NCBI GenBank assembly: GCA_041287865.1
Contig: JBGGMV010000028.1
Location: 124,001-188,000 of the forward strand
Direction of reading: 5' to 3'
Length of the DNA: 64,000 bases
Origin: JAPWJZ01 sp041287865
Lineage (GTDB): Bacteria; Pseudomonadota; Alphaproteobacteria; Micavibrionales; UBA2020
The position numbers and the translations under genes are program-made. Positions 1 to 8,800 of the stretch are shown in pieces; positions within the stretch are counted from its first letter, which is position 1; every line of letters starts with the position of its first letter. The notes beneath the pieces are model-generated. The model was given only the letters and a program-made list of their open reading frames with translations, had not been told where the DNA came from and did no database searches.

Positions 1-235
1 GGTATTTTTTTGCGTCGCATATCCGCCACGCCACGTTCGCCTGTATGCCGAGGAAAATCCCGTCGCTCGTCAGCGTCTTGACGTTGATCGACTGATGCAT
101 CTGCTGCGTGGAAACGCGCACGGCCACGCGGTCGAAAAGCCCCTTGAGACCAGGCCCGGGTTTCGTGACAGTCTTGTGATACCTGCCGAAACGCTCGATG
201 ATCAATTCTTCGCCGGGCTTGCATGAATAAAACAT
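1..235 (-). CDS. Band-7/SPFH-like protein, N-terminal fragment (runs off window)
   Basis: The first ~78 residues are visible and the gene leaves the window at base 1. The translation begins MFYSCKPGEELIIERFG and continues with KPGPGLKGLFDRV, VSTQQMHQSINVKTLTSDG and IQANVAWRI. This is the usual opening of the SPFH (stomatin/prohibitin) fold: a receptor-like start, a PGL loop, then a change to 'new' strands. Family members are membrane-associated scaffolds. The ATG overlaps the TAA of the ankyrin gene 235-942 as TAATG, so translation is probably coupled and this is the last gene of the ankyrin operon. No N-terminal membrane segment precedes the domain, which is short for the family. The family call is fairly sure; the specific function is unknown. 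Confidence 0.7.
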   Translation of the reverse strand, partial: MFYSCKPGEELIIERFGRYHKTVTKPGPGLKGLFDRVAVRVSTQQMHQSINVKTLTSDGIFLGIQANVAWRICDAKKY

Positions 236-942
236 TACGCGCCCCCCGGCTTCTTGAACTTCAGCGGCTTACCGACGCTGATCTTGTTCAGAGGGCGCAG
301 CTTTTGCGCCATGGCGTAGGTTTTTTCGCGATCGTTCGCCTGGATGTGCGGGTAAAGCACGACGAGCGCCGCACCCGCCTGTGCGTCTTTCGCAAGGCCG
401 AAGGCGGTGCGGTCTTTATTATCCTTCATGCAGATATCGGCGAAGCTCTTGATCAGCGCCTCGACGGCGCCCGGCTGGTTGGCTTTCGCGGCCTTCATCA
501 GCGCGGTTTCGCCGCCCTTATCCTGCGCATCTGTATCGGCGTTCGCCGCCAGCAGATGGGCGGCGGCGGCCAGCGCCTTGTCGTGCGATGCCGCCATCAG
601 GGGCGTTTCGCCGGTTTTTTCGTTCGGCAGGTCGATATTGAATCCGCGCTGGATGAAAAGCTGCACAAGGCCGTCTTGCCCGTGGCGGGCGGCCAGATGC
701 ATCGGCGTATCGCCGGCATTGTCGAAAATTTCACGCGTCGCGCCCCTGTTCAGCAGCAGGTTCGCCATATCCCGCTGCCCGTTCAGCGCCGCCATGTGCA
801 GCGGCGTGCGGCCGTCGTGCTCGCCCTGACAGTCGACCTCCGCGCCCTGTTCGATCAGGTCGCAGGCCTTGCCGGTCTCGCCCGATGCGGCGGCCTGCAG
901 CAGGCTGACATCAATCGCGGGATAGGCGGGAGAAATCGTCAT
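235..942 (-). CDS. Ankyrin-repeat protein (235 aa)
   Basis: About five ankyrin repeats fill residues ~15-190, with the TPLHMAA, NRGA and TPLMAAS signatures (for example DGRTPLHMAALNGQRDMANL). No signal peptide or membrane segment is seen, so the protein is probably cytosolic or exported without Sec. The C-terminus (GKPLKFKKPGGA) carries a basic-hydrophobic tail that recurs in neighbouring ankyrin proteins. The gene lies 5 nt downstream of ankyrin gene 948-1712 and overlaps the following SPFH gene by one base. Ankyrin repeats bind proteins. Given the Dot/Icm core in this window, a translocated effector role is plausible but inferred. Confidence 0.88.
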   Translation of the reverse strand: MTISPAYPAIDVSLLQAAASGETGKACDLIEQGAEVDCQGEHDGRTPLHMAALNGQRDMANLLLNRGATREIFDNAGDTPMHLAARHGQDGLVQLFIQRGFNIDLPNEKTGETPLMAASHDKALAAAAHLLAANADTDAQDKGGETALMKAAKANQPGAVEALIKSFADICMKDNKDRTAFGLAKDAQAGAALVVLYPHIQANDREKTYAMAQKLRPLNKISVGKPLKFKKPGGA

Positions 943-947
943 GGCAG

Positions 948-1712
948 TTACGGCCCCTTGAGCTTCAGCGGGCGCAAGATCCCGATGCTTTGCTGCAGTC
1001 CGTCGTTCATGCCCTGCATTGTGGCCTCGGTCAGCGCGACTTGCGCAACCGCAGCTTCATGCGCCGCGATGGCGGCTTTTTGCGTGGTGACTTCGGCAGC
1101 GTAAGCGGGGAAAAAGCTTTCGAGACGGGCCAGCACGTTCACCGCACCCGCAGCCTTGGCGAAATCGAGCGTCGTCTTGCCAAGTGTGGTTGGCTTGACG
1201 GGATCCGCGCCGGCGGCGACGAGCGCGTCAAAGGCCTCGGCCGCGTCTTTTTCGGCCGCGAACATCAGGGCGGTTTTGCCGCGCTGGTCGGCCCAGTCGG
1301 GCTTCGCGCCGCCCTTGACGATCAGGTCGACGCATTCGGGCGCATTGCTGGCGGCGCTTTCCGACAGCGCGCATTCTTCGGCCCAGGGGCCTTCCGGTTC
1401 GACTGTCACGTTGCAGTCGAGATAGGCCTGCACCACGTCCTTGTGGTTGTTGGCGGCGGCCAGCATCAGGGGCGTCTTGAAATCCTCGTCCAGCAGGCGG
1501 GCGTCGACGCGGTCTTCCAGCAGGTATTTCACCACAGCGGCATGGCCGTTCATGGCGGCAAGGTGCAGCGCCGTGCGGCGGTCGTTGTCGCGCGCGTCTT
1601 CGGGATCCGCGCCGCGGTTGCGGCAGGCCTCGACCTCGGCAAGGTCGCCCTTCGCCGCGGCGGCGAGGAATTTGGCGTAGAGTTCTGATTTGGTTTCGGA
1701 ATGATAGGTCAT
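948..1712 (-). CDS. Ankyrin-repeat protein (254 aa)
   Basis: Ankyrin repeats span residues ~12-190, with motifs such as DRRTALHLAAMNGHAAVVKY and KTALMFAAEKDA. A helical stretch follows (residues ~190-240: TTQKAAIAAHEAAVAQVALT), and the protein ends IGILRPLKLKGP. This tail matches the (K/R)PLK-hydrophobic-K pattern of the flanking proteins. The ATG overlaps the stop of the upstream gene 1709-3070 (ATGA), so the three ankyrin genes form one operon from the promoter at 3107-3135. No signal peptide is present. The function is unknown; it is probably a protein-binding effector or regulator. Confidence 0.88.
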   Translation of the reverse strand: MTYHSETKSELYAKFLAAAAKGDLAEVEACRNRGADPEDARDNDRRTALHLAAMNGHAAVVKYLLEDRVDARLLDEDFKTPLMLAAANNHKDVVQAYLDCNVTVEPEGPWAEECALSESAASNAPECVDLIVKGGAKPDWADQRGKTALMFAAEKDAAEAFDALVAAGADPVKPTTLGKTTLDFAKAAGAVNVLARLESFFPAYAAEVTTQKAAIAAHEAAVAQVALTEATMQGMNDGLQQSIGILRPLKLKGP

Positions 1713-3070
1713 GGCGCGTCACCACCGGGCGTGCGCATCTTCACCTTGATAACCTTGAGCGGCTTGATGGCGCGAAGGCTGCCGTGGTCCTGTACGCGCG
1801 CGTCAAGCTCGGGCAGGTAAGTCTCGAGGAACTGCGTTGACGGGCTGTACCTTTTTTGCATGCGGTCGCGCAACGTGCAGCCGGCGCTGTCTTTCAGCGC
1901 CGGATTGGCGCCGAGATCGAGCAGCTTTTTCATCAGGCTGCTCTGGTTCGGCGGCAGGTGCATCAGCGCAGTGCGGCCTATGGTATCCTGATCGTCCAGC
2001 GCGTTATTTGCCTGCAGCACAAGATCGATCAGGCGCTCGTCGCCCGTGGCGCAGGCCAGCATCAGCGGTGTCTGCAGGCCGGCGGTGACGGTTTGCGCGG
2101 CATCGGCGCCATGATCCAGCAGCAGTTTAACGGCCCGGTAATTCTTTGCCTGCAGGGCGTTGCCGAGCGCGGTGTTGCGCGGCCCGTCATAGGCGTTAAT
2201 GTCCGGTTTTTGTTCGAGCAGGAATTCGAGAACATCGGCTTTAACACGCGACGCCGCGAGCTGCAGCGCCCGGCGCCCTTTGCCGTCGGGCTCGTTCAAA
2301 TCCGCGCCCGCCTCCAGCGCCTGCCGTATTGCCTCCAGCTGCCCGTCCTCGCAGGCATTGGTGAGTGCGGTCTGGACGTTCTCTGCGCTGTCGAGCGCGC
2401 GCAGGACTTTGCGCGCCTTGCCGCGTTTTGCGAAATCTTCCATCTTGCTGCCGGTTTTCGACTTCAGCTCGAGATTGGCACCGGCTTTCAGCAGCAGCTC
2501 GAGGCATTCGATATGCTCGCCGCCGGCGGCGCGCATCACTGCCGTCACGCCGTTGCAATCCTGTGCGTCAAGGTTGACGCGGCGCGTGATCAGGCGCTGC
2601 ACCAGTTTTTCGCAGCCCATGTGCGCTGCGGTGATAAGCGGCGTTTCATTGATGCGCGGTATAAGATGCTCGGGGTTCGCGCCGGAAGAGAGCAACATGC
2701 CGCCAATCACTTCGTGGCGCCGCTCCGCCGCGATGTTAAGCGGCGCATAGCCGCGGCGGTCTTCGGCATTTACATCGGCCTGGCTCAGTATCAGGTGGCG
2801 GACGACCTGTACCTCGCCCGAGCGCACGGCAAGGTGCAGGGCTGAATCGCCGTTTGGCGCGGCTGAATTCACGGGCGCGCCGCCTTCCAGCGCGCGTTTC
2901 ACCTTGGCAAGATCGCCTTCCCGGGCGCCCTTCAGCAGAAGTTCGGCAGGCTGAAGCTCGTCCGCCTCGGCGCGCAGTTCCTTCAGCGCATCGTCGAGGC
3001 GGGCGAGATTATCCTCGTCCTCGTCGCCAAAAGTGATATTGATGCCGGCAACACCGGTCACTGTCGTCAT
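1709..3070 (-). CDS. Ankyrin-repeat protein (453 aa), first gene of operon
   Basis: The protein has a short acidic N-terminus (ITFGDEDEDNLARLDDALK) and then roughly nine to ten ankyrin repeats from ~residue 40 to 400 (GDSALHLAVRSGEVQVVRHL, ETPLITAAHMGCEKLVQRL, RRALQLAASRVKADVLEFL). The end is RAIKPLKVIKVKMRTPGG, a tail rich in Lys and hydrophobic residues like those of the two downstream genes. The gene starts ~37 nt below a strong -10/-35 pair and is the lead gene of the ankyrin-ankyrin-ankyrin-SPFH operon. There is no signal peptide or membrane segment. A role as a Dot/Icm effector is inferred from context only. Confidence 0.88.
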   Translation of the reverse strand: MTTVTGVAGINITFGDEDEDNLARLDDALKELRAEADELQPAELLLKGAREGDLAKVKRALEGGAPVNSAAPNGDSALHLAVRSGEVQVVRHLILSQADVNAEDRRGYAPLNIAAERRHEVIGGMLLSSGANPEHLIPRINETPLITAAHMGCEKLVQRLITRRVNLDAQDCNGVTAVMRAAGGEHIECLELLLKAGANLELKSKTGSKMEDFAKRGKARKVLRALDSAENVQTALTNACEDGQLEAIRQALEAGADLNEPDGKGRRALQLAASRVKADVLEFLLEQKPDINAYDGPRNTALGNALQAKNYRAVKLLLDHGADAAQTVTAGLQTPLMLACATGDERLIDLVLQANNALDDQDTIGRTALMHLPPNQSSLMKKLLDLGANPALKDSAGCTLRDRMQKRYSPSTQFLETYLPELDARVQDHGSLRAIKPLKVIKVKMRTPGGDAP

Positions 3071-3106
3071 TTACACACCCTGTTTCAGGAATCAAAAAGT
3101 CCAACC

Positions 3107-3135
3107 ATTATATTGCCTTAGCTCTATTGAGTCAA
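3107..3135 (-). promoter_or_regulatory. Sigma70-type promoter of ankyrin operon
   Basis: On the minus strand, -35 TTGACT (3130-3135), a 17-bp spacer and -10 TATAAT (3107-3112) precede the start codon at 3070. A second TTGACATA lies just upstream (tgtcaa at 3142-3147) and resembles the -35 of other promoters in this window, but nothing resembling a -10 follows it at 17 bp. Confidence 0.75.
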
Positions 3136-3204
3136 TAGTTATGTCAAATATTTGCCCGATTAAACCCTTGTTTTTCATGAGGTTAACAGGCTATACCCCT
3201 AGCC

Positions 3205-4113
3205 ATGGCAGCAACCCTTAAAATCGGCACACGCGGCAGCCCGCTGGCGCTGGCCCAGACAAAGCTCTTCATCGCGGCACTGCAGGCGAAACATGCGGGC
3301 CTGCAGGCGGAGATTGTGACCATCACAACCTCGGGCGACCGCATACAGGATCGCCCGTTATCCGAAGCCGGCGGCAAGGGACTGTTCACCAAGGAAATCG
3401 AGGACGCGCTGCTGGCGGGCGAGATCGACTGCGCCGTGCATTCGATGAAGGATATGCCGACCAGGCTGCCGGACGGATTGATCATCCCCTGCCTGCTGCC
3501 GCGCGAGGATGTGCGCGATGCATTCTTCTCCCTCAAAGCAAAAACGCTGGATGACCTGCCGAATGGCTCAGTCGTCGGCACCTCGTCGCTGCGGCGTCAG
3601 GCGATCATTCTGGCGAAGCGGCCGGATTTGAAAGTCGTCACCTTCCGCGGCAACGTCGGCACTCGTCTGAAGAAACTGGAAGAAGGTGTCGTCGATGCGA
3701 CGCTGCTGGCCGTCGCCGGATTAAACCGCCTTGGCCAATCGCATCTTATCCAGAGCATTTTAGAGCCTGAAGTCATGCTGCCCGCCGTGGCGCAGGGCGC
3801 GATCGGCATCGAGGTGCGCGAGAACGACCGCGCCACGCAAAAACTGCTGGAGGCCGTGCACTGCTACACGACCGAGCTGCGCGTGACGGCGGAGCGCAGT
3901 TTCCTTGCCGTCATGGACGGTTCCTGCCGCACGCCGCTGGCGGCATTGATGGGCGTGCCCGATCCGCACCACCGCGCGCGGTTCGACGCGCTGAAGGCGG
4001 AACCCGACGGCAGCCGTGTGCGCGAAGTATCCTATATGATGAATGTCACTAATCCGTTTGAGGCGAAGGCGCTGGGCGAAACCGCCGCGCGCGATTTGCT
4101 GAAACAGAATTAA
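3205..4113 (+). CDS. hemC: Hydroxymethylbilane synthase (porphobilinogen deaminase)
   Basis: The enzyme joins four porphobilinogen molecules into hydroxymethylbilane in the cytosol, an early step of tetrapyrrole (heme) synthesis. The 302-aa length is normal. Family motifs are clear: KIGTRGSPLALAQ at the N-terminus, TSGDRI, GKGLFTKEIEDALL, DCAVHSMKDMPT, GTSSLRRQA and RGNVGTRL. MDGSCRTPLAALM at ~residue 240 carries the cysteine that binds the dipyrromethane cofactor. The gene runs divergently from the ankyrin operon, and hemD and hemY follow on the same strand after the opposing gene 4110-4820. The ribosome site before the ATG is weak. Confidence 0.97.
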   Translation: MAATLKIGTRGSPLALAQTKLFIAALQAKHAGLQAEIVTITTSGDRIQDRPLSEAGGKGLFTKEIEDALLAGEIDCAVHSMKDMPTRLPDGLIIPCLLPREDVRDAFFSLKAKTLDDLPNGSVVGTSSLRRQAIILAKRPDLKVVTFRGNVGTRLKKLEEGVVDATLLAVAGLNRLGQSHLIQSILEPEVMLPAVAQGAIGIEVRENDRATQKLLEAVHCYTTELRVTAERSFLAVMDGSCRTPLAALMGVPDPHHRARFDALKAEPDGSRVREVSYMMNVTNPFEAKALGETAARDLLKQN

Positions 4114-4820
4114 TAGTAATCGGGGCCCCAGGTGCGGCGGCGCAGTTCTTCCTGCGCGTCGTAACGGCGTTTCAGCTCGATCTGGTTTTCAATCTCGCGC
4201 ATGGTTTCCATCGTCGGCACCCAGAAGAGCGGCACGGTTTTTTCGATCTGGGCGTTCAGCGCCTGCCATGCCGGATCCTTGCGCACGACGGTGCCGGTAT
4301 TGCCGTCCAGCCATGACTGGATATCGCGCGTATTGAAATCGCTGGCCACGCCCAGCAGCAGGTCATAGAGCCCGAAACTGTCGCCCGGCCTAATCGCCAG
4401 CTTTTTAAGCTCGGGGTTATGGGCTTCGAGCAGCGCGCGCACCTTGCCCATTTTTTCCAGCATCGTTTCCTCGGTGATGTCGCCGCGCATCTCGGCGTGC
4501 CAGAGCACCTGCGTATAGGCCTGCAGGCTATGGGGGGTGAGACGCCTTGGCATCTTGTAATGGCCGCCGATGCCGGTAATGCCCAGTTTCTTTTCCACCT
4601 TCTTGGGCGGCTGGCTGAAATGGCGGAGCGGCAGGTAAAGCGGGATGGTGGAAATGCCGCTTTTGGTCTGCAGCACGTAATAGGTTTTGCCGTCGCCGCC
4701 GACCTTGCGCTCCTCCGCCAGCTTTTTGTACTGGCGGATCGTTGCGTACATTTCCCTAACAACCGGGGAAACAGGCGATTCGGGCCCTTTCGGGCTATGG
4801 GGGCGGCTATCTGGGGACAT
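4110..4820 (-). CDS. Hypothetical protein (236 aa)
   Basis: I do not recognise a family. The protein is soluble, without signal peptide or membrane helices, and basic in the middle (LRHFSQPPKKVEKKLG). It has a conserved-looking motif region LTPHSLQAYTQVLWHAEMRG and a C-terminal Arg/Glu-rich helix (QIELKRRYDAQEELRRRTWG). It lies on the opposite strand between hemC and hemD, and its 3' end overlaps the hemC stop by 4 nt. No good ribosome site precedes the ATG at 4820; an internal start near 4751 (MYATIRQYKK) is possible. The length of the frame and its codon pattern argue that it is real. Confidence 0.7.
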   Translation of the reverse strand: MSPDSRPHSPKGPESPVSPVVREMYATIRQYKKLAEERKVGGDGKTYYVLQTKSGISTIPLYLPLRHFSQPPKKVEKKLGITGIGGHYKMPRRLTPHSLQAYTQVLWHAEMRGDITEETMLEKMGKVRALLEAHNPELKKLAIRPGDSFGLYDLLLGVASDFNTRDIQSWLDGNTGTVVRKDPAWQALNAQIEKTVPLFWVPTMETMREIENQIELKRRYDAQEELRRRTWGPDYY

Positions 4821-4967
4821 GGCCGACTTTACGAAACAAAATTGCTTATGGCAAGCCCTTTTAGGTCCCTGTACGTCTTAAAAGGCTCTGGAAAAGAAGG
4901 GTTAAATGAATGTTGACCCATATTTGCTATGCTCGTCATGATAGGCCTATAGAAGGGTGTACGCCTC

Positions 4968-7376
4968 ATGCGCTCCGTACTGGTCACGCGCCCGCAACCC
5001 GCGGGCGACGAGCTTGCCGACAAGCTCCGCCGCGAAGGGTTCAGCGTCTGGCTGGCCCCGATGACGGAGTATGTCGAAATTCCGGCCGATGTGCCCGACT
5101 TCAACCGCTATCAGGCGATCATCTTCACCTCGGCGCAAGGCGTTACCCTCTTCGCGCAGAAATTCCATGAGCGTCTCCCCATCATCTTCGCCGTCGGCGA
5201 CGCCACCGCCCAAGCCGCCAGCAAGGCCGGTTTCAGCCGCGTCTATTCGGCGGCAGGCGACGGCAAGGATGTGGTGGATCTTATAAAGTCGAAGAAAGCC
5301 GATTTGCGGCTGGAAAGGTTGCTGCATATCTGCGGCGAGGATACGGCGCAGGATATGGGCGAGCAGCTCGCGGGCAGTGGCCTTGTTGTGACACGCGTGC
5401 CTATTTATAAAGCCAGGCTGATGGAAAAACTGCCCGCCGACGTGGGGCAGGCCTTGGCCGAAGGCGATATCACGACAGTGACTTTGTTCTCCGCCCGCAC
5501 CGCCGCCAATTTTGCGCGGCTGATGCAAAACGACGAATTGCGGGGCGTGAGCCGCGATCTTGAAGCCGTCTGCCTGTCCGACCGCGTGGCGGCGGAGATC
5601 ACGGGGCTCAGCTGGAAATCCGTCGTCGTCGCCAATACGCCGCAGATGGAGTCGGTGATCGACCTGCTGCGCAAGAAAGACGACGGGCGCGCCGCCAATG
5701 CGCCGCTGCCGGCCGATCCGGTGATCGAGGCCTTCGGCGGGCTGCGCCCGCTGGCCAACCGGCTCGACATCACGGCCTCGACCGTGCAAGGGTGGAAGAA
5801 GCGCGGCGTCATTCCCGATACAAGGGTGGCGGCGGTCATCGCGGCCGCCCGCGAAGCCAATATCGACCTCGACCATTTATGGGCAAAAGGAAACAACGAC
5901 ATGTCCGATGATGACAAGACCGACGACGGCAAATCATCGCAAGGCGGCGCGACGCCGCCCGCCGGCAGCAAGCCCAAAGACGCGCAATACCGCGAGCGCC
6001 GCCGCCTCGACGACCGCCGCCAGAAACGCGCTGTCATCGACCGTACCGGCACCGTGCGCGGCGAGGGCTATACCGGCCCCGACCGCCGCACCGGGCTCGA
6101 CCGCCGTTCCTACGAGGAACGCCAGCAGGCCCGCATCCGGGGAGAGCAATGGCGGTTCTTCAACCGCTCCCTCCTGATGGGCGCGGTGTTCACCGGCGCG
6201 ATCCTTTATGCCGGCGCCTTCCTGATGGCCCCCGAATTCTTCCAGGCCAACAAGGAAGCCGAAAAGCTGCAGAAGATGGAAGCGCAGATGACCGATCTGC
6301 AGAAAAAATACCTCGAGATGCAGAAGAAGCAGGAAGAGGCGCAGAGCAGCTCGCTCGGCAATATCCTGAGCCACCAGATCGGGGGGCTCGAGGATAAAGC
6401 CGCCGCCGTCAGCTCGACCGTCACCGTCATCAAGGACGTCGCCGCGGCCGCCGCGCAGAAAACCGAAACGGGGCGCGCCGTCTCCGAGATTTTCAAGGTG
6501 CTGGGCAATATCAACCAGCTGAACAAGACGCCCGAGGGCCGCAAGACGGTGCAGAGTGCGATGAGCGTGCTGAAGATGATTTTGGGCGGCGCCTATAGCG
6601 GCGACACCGCCAGCCTGATCGAGGCCGCGCGCAAGCAGGACCCGGCGCTGGCGAAAGTGCTGGGCGATATCGACGCGAAGGACGTGGGCGCGGCCGCGAT
6701 GCTGCTGGCGCTGAACGAATTCCGCAGCAACGTGCAGACGCACCAGACCTTTGACCAGGATCTTGCCGTGCTGCAAAAACTGGCCGGCAACGACAAGCAG
6801 CTGCAGATGGCGCTGCAACAGCTGGCCCCTTACGCGAAACAGGGCGTGCTGTCGCGCGAGGAATTGCAGACACAGTTCCGCGACCTTGCCTCCGACATCG
6901 TGATGGCCAAGTTGAAAGGTCAGGACCTGTCGGTGAAGGAAGAAATGCTCCGCCGCCTGTCGAAACTTATCAAGGCCCGCCGCGTCGACGATATTCAGGG
7001 CAATACGGTCGATGCCGTCGTGGCACGCGCGCAGCTGATGCTGAACAAGGGCGACGTGCATGGCGCGATGCGCGAGCTGAACACGCTGGAAGGCCAGCCC
7101 GCCGCCGTGGCGGAGCCCTGGATGCAGCAGGCCGCCGGCAACGTGATCGTGGATGATACGATGATCCGCATCACGCAGGCGATTTTGCAGCAGGTGCAGG
7201 AAAGCACCGGTTTCTCGCTCGACAGCCTGATACAGGGCCTGTCCCCTACCATGAAGGGCGGCGGGTATAACCCCGTGCCCGTGCTCTCGCCCGGATTGCA
7301 GGGCGGTGGCGGCGGGCCGCTGTTCGGCGGCGGCGCTGGCGGTGGTGGCGGCGGCGACATGGGCGGCGGGGAATAA
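4968..7376 (+). CDS. hemD: Uroporphyrinogen-III synthase fused to HTH and mitofilin-like membrane protein
   Basis: Residues 1-~240 are HemD, which cyclises hydroxymethylbilane to uroporphyrinogen III (VLVTRPQPAGDELADKL, IIFTSAQGV, VGDATA, LHICGEDTAQDMG, VTLFSARTAANF). Residues ~250-305 look like a YdaS/Cro-type helix-turn-helix (LANRLDITASTVQGWKKRG). From ~312 comes an acidic then Arg-rich linker, a membrane helix at ~402-425 (GAVFTGAILYAGAFLM), a coiled coil (KLQKMEAQMTDLQKKY), a long helical region and a Gly-rich tail. The last part resembles the mitofilin/HemX-like protein usually encoded separately after hemD. An internal ATG at 5901, preceded by AAGGAAA, could also start that half alone. 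hemY follows after 5 nt. Known pieces; the single-frame fusion is what is unusual. Confidence 0.85.
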   Translation: MRSVLVTRPQPAGDELADKLRREGFSVWLAPMTEYVEIPADVPDFNRYQAIIFTSAQGVTLFAQKFHERLPIIFAVGDATAQAASKAGFSRVYSAAGDGKDVVDLIKSKKADLRLERLLHICGEDTAQDMGEQLAGSGLVVTRVPIYKARLMEKLPADVGQALAEGDITTVTLFSARTAANFARLMQNDELRGVSRDLEAVCLSDRVAAEITGLSWKSVVVANTPQMESVIDLLRKKDDGRAANAPLPADPVIEAFGGLRPLANRLDITASTVQGWKKRGVIPDTRVAAVIAAAREANIDLDHLWAKGNNDMSDDDKTDDGKSSQGGATPPAGSKPKDAQYRERRRLDDRRQKRAVIDRTGTVRGEGYTGPDRRTGLDRRSYEERQQARIRGEQWRFFNRSLLMGAVFTGAILYAGAFLMAPEFFQANKEAEKLQKMEAQMTDLQKKYLEMQKKQEEAQSSSLGNILSHQIGGLEDKAAAVSSTVTVIKDVAAAAAQKTETGRAVSEIFKVLGNINQLNKTPEGRKTVQSAMSVLKMILGGAYSGDTASLIEAARKQDPALAKVLGDIDAKDVGAAAMLLALNEFRSNVQTHQTFDQDLAVLQKLAGNDKQLQMALQQLAPYAKQGVLSREELQTQFRDLASDIVMAKLKGQDLSVKEEMLRRLSKLIKARRVDDIQGNTVDAVVARAQLMLNKGDVHGAMRELNTLEGQPAAVAEPWMQQAAGNVIVDDTMIRITQAILQQVQESTGFSLDSLIQGLSPTMKGGGYNPVPVLSPGLQGGGGGPLFGGGAGGGGGGDMGGGE

Positions 7377-7381
7377 CGCCC

Positions 7382-8800
7382 ATGTTGAGAGCACTATGGT
7401 TTTTGCTGAAAGTATCGCTGCTGGCGGGCGCCCTGATCTGGCTCGCGCACCAGCCGGAAAACTGGGTGACGATCACCGCCGGCACGCCCGTGACCGAAAA
7501 TCCGCCCAAATGGGGTTTCCCGCAGACGGGCGTTTACGAGATACAGGTGCAAAGCTCGTTCCTGATCTTCCTGCTGGTCTTCACGCTGTTTATCGCCACC
7601 CGGCTTGACCGCATCTGGCGCGCCTTTGTTTCCGTGCCGAAAGTCCTGCGCCGTTACCGCGCGCTGCAGCGCCGCGAAAAGGGATACCTTGCCGTCACGC
7701 AAGGACTGGTGGCAATCGCAGCGGGCGACCCGCAGGGCGCTGACCGCTGCGCAAGACGCGCCGAAGGCCTTGTGCCCGGCACGCCGCTGACACGGCTGCT
7801 GACCGCGCAAAACGCGCTTTTGAACGGGAATGCCCCGAAAGCGAGACGCGAATTCGCGGCGCTGCTGGAGGACGACAGCGCGGCCTTCTTCGGCGTGCGC
7901 GGGTTGTTGTCGGAGGCCGTTGCCGCCGGCGATTACCCCGCCGCACTGGATTTGATCCGCCGCGCCGACAGGCTGCAGCCGCAGCGCGTCTGGGTCGTGC
8001 GCAATTTGTTCGAGCTTGAGGCGCGCAACCGCGAATACCTCAAGGCCGAAAAAACCCTGAAGCGCGCCGAAAAACTGGGCATCTATCCGAAAGAAAAAGC
8101 TGCTTCGCTGCGTCAGGCGCTCTGGACCGCGATGGCGATCGATGCGAAAGCCGCCGCCAATACACCCGCTGAAATGACCGCCGCGCTGCGCATGGCAGAG
8201 AACGCCTTCAAGATCGACAATGCCTTCACGCCCGCCGCCGTGACGCTGGCGAAGCTGCAGGGCGAGGTCGGCAAGCGCGGCGCGGCGCTGAAAACGATAT
8301 TGAAGGCATGGAACGCCAATCCGCATCCGGAGCTTGCAACGCTCTGGGCATCACATGCGCCCGCGCCGAAAAAAGGCACCTCGGTCTATGATATCGGCCG
8401 CAATAATTACCAGTGGATGCTTCACCTGCAGCAAAACAGGCCCGAGCACCGCGACGGGCTGCGCGCGCTGGGCCATGCCGCGCTTGAGGCGAAACTGTGG
8501 AAAGAAGCCCGCGACCCGCTGCTGCAGGCGCAGGATTACCGCGCGCTGGCGCGCCTCGAGCGCGAAGAAAAAGGCGACGACGGCAAAGCGCGCAGCTGGC
8601 TGGAGCTGGCGGCCGACGCGCCCGCCGAGCCCAAATGGGTTTGCGCCCCTTGCGGCCATGCCGGCAGCCAGTGGGCGGCGATATGCCCCCATTGCGGGCA
8701 GTTCGGCGCATCGGGCTGGATGATCCCGCAAGTGGAAATGCACGAGCCGCTGAAACGCGCGGTCGGCTATGACGCGGGAATCTTGAGCCCGCCTGCTTAA
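7382..8800 (+). CDS. hemY: HemY-family heme-biosynthesis-associated TPR membrane protein
   Basis: The 472-aa protein has two N-terminal membrane helices (MLRALWFLLKVSLLAGALIW and SSFLIFLLVFTLFIATRL), the HemY_N pattern (RRYRALQRREKGYLAVTQGL), then tetratricopeptide-like helices to ~residue 400. The C-terminus is a CxxC...CxxC zinc ribbon (WVCAPCGHAGSQW, ICPHCGQF), as seen in other alphaproteobacterial HemY proteins. HemY proteins sit in the inner membrane and are genetically tied to late tetrapyrrole metabolism without a defined reaction; this is not the protoporphyrinogen oxidase also called HemY. The gene lies 5 nt after hemD, so they are co-transcribed. Its stop overlaps the stop of the opposite-strand gene 8797-9345. 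Confidence 0.9.
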   Translation: MLRALWFLLKVSLLAGALIWLAHQPENWVTITAGTPVTENPPKWGFPQTGVYEIQVQSSFLIFLLVFTLFIATRLDRIWRAFVSVPKVLRRYRALQRREKGYLAVTQGLVAIAAGDPQGADRCARRAEGLVPGTPLTRLLTAQNALLNGNAPKARREFAALLEDDSAAFFGVRGLLSEAVAAGDYPAALDLIRRADRLQPQRVWVVRNLFELEARNREYLKAEKTLKRAEKLGIYPKEKAASLRQALWTAMAIDAKAAANTPAEMTAALRMAENAFKIDNAFTPAAVTLAKLQGEVGKRGAALKTILKAWNANPHPELATLWASHAPAPKKGTSVYDIGRNNYQWMLHLQQNRPEHRDGLRALGHAALEAKLWKEARDPLLQAQDYRALARLEREEKGDDGKARSWLELAADAPAEPKWVCAPCGHAGSQWAAICPHCGQFGASGWMIPQVEMHEPLKRAVGYDAGILSPPA

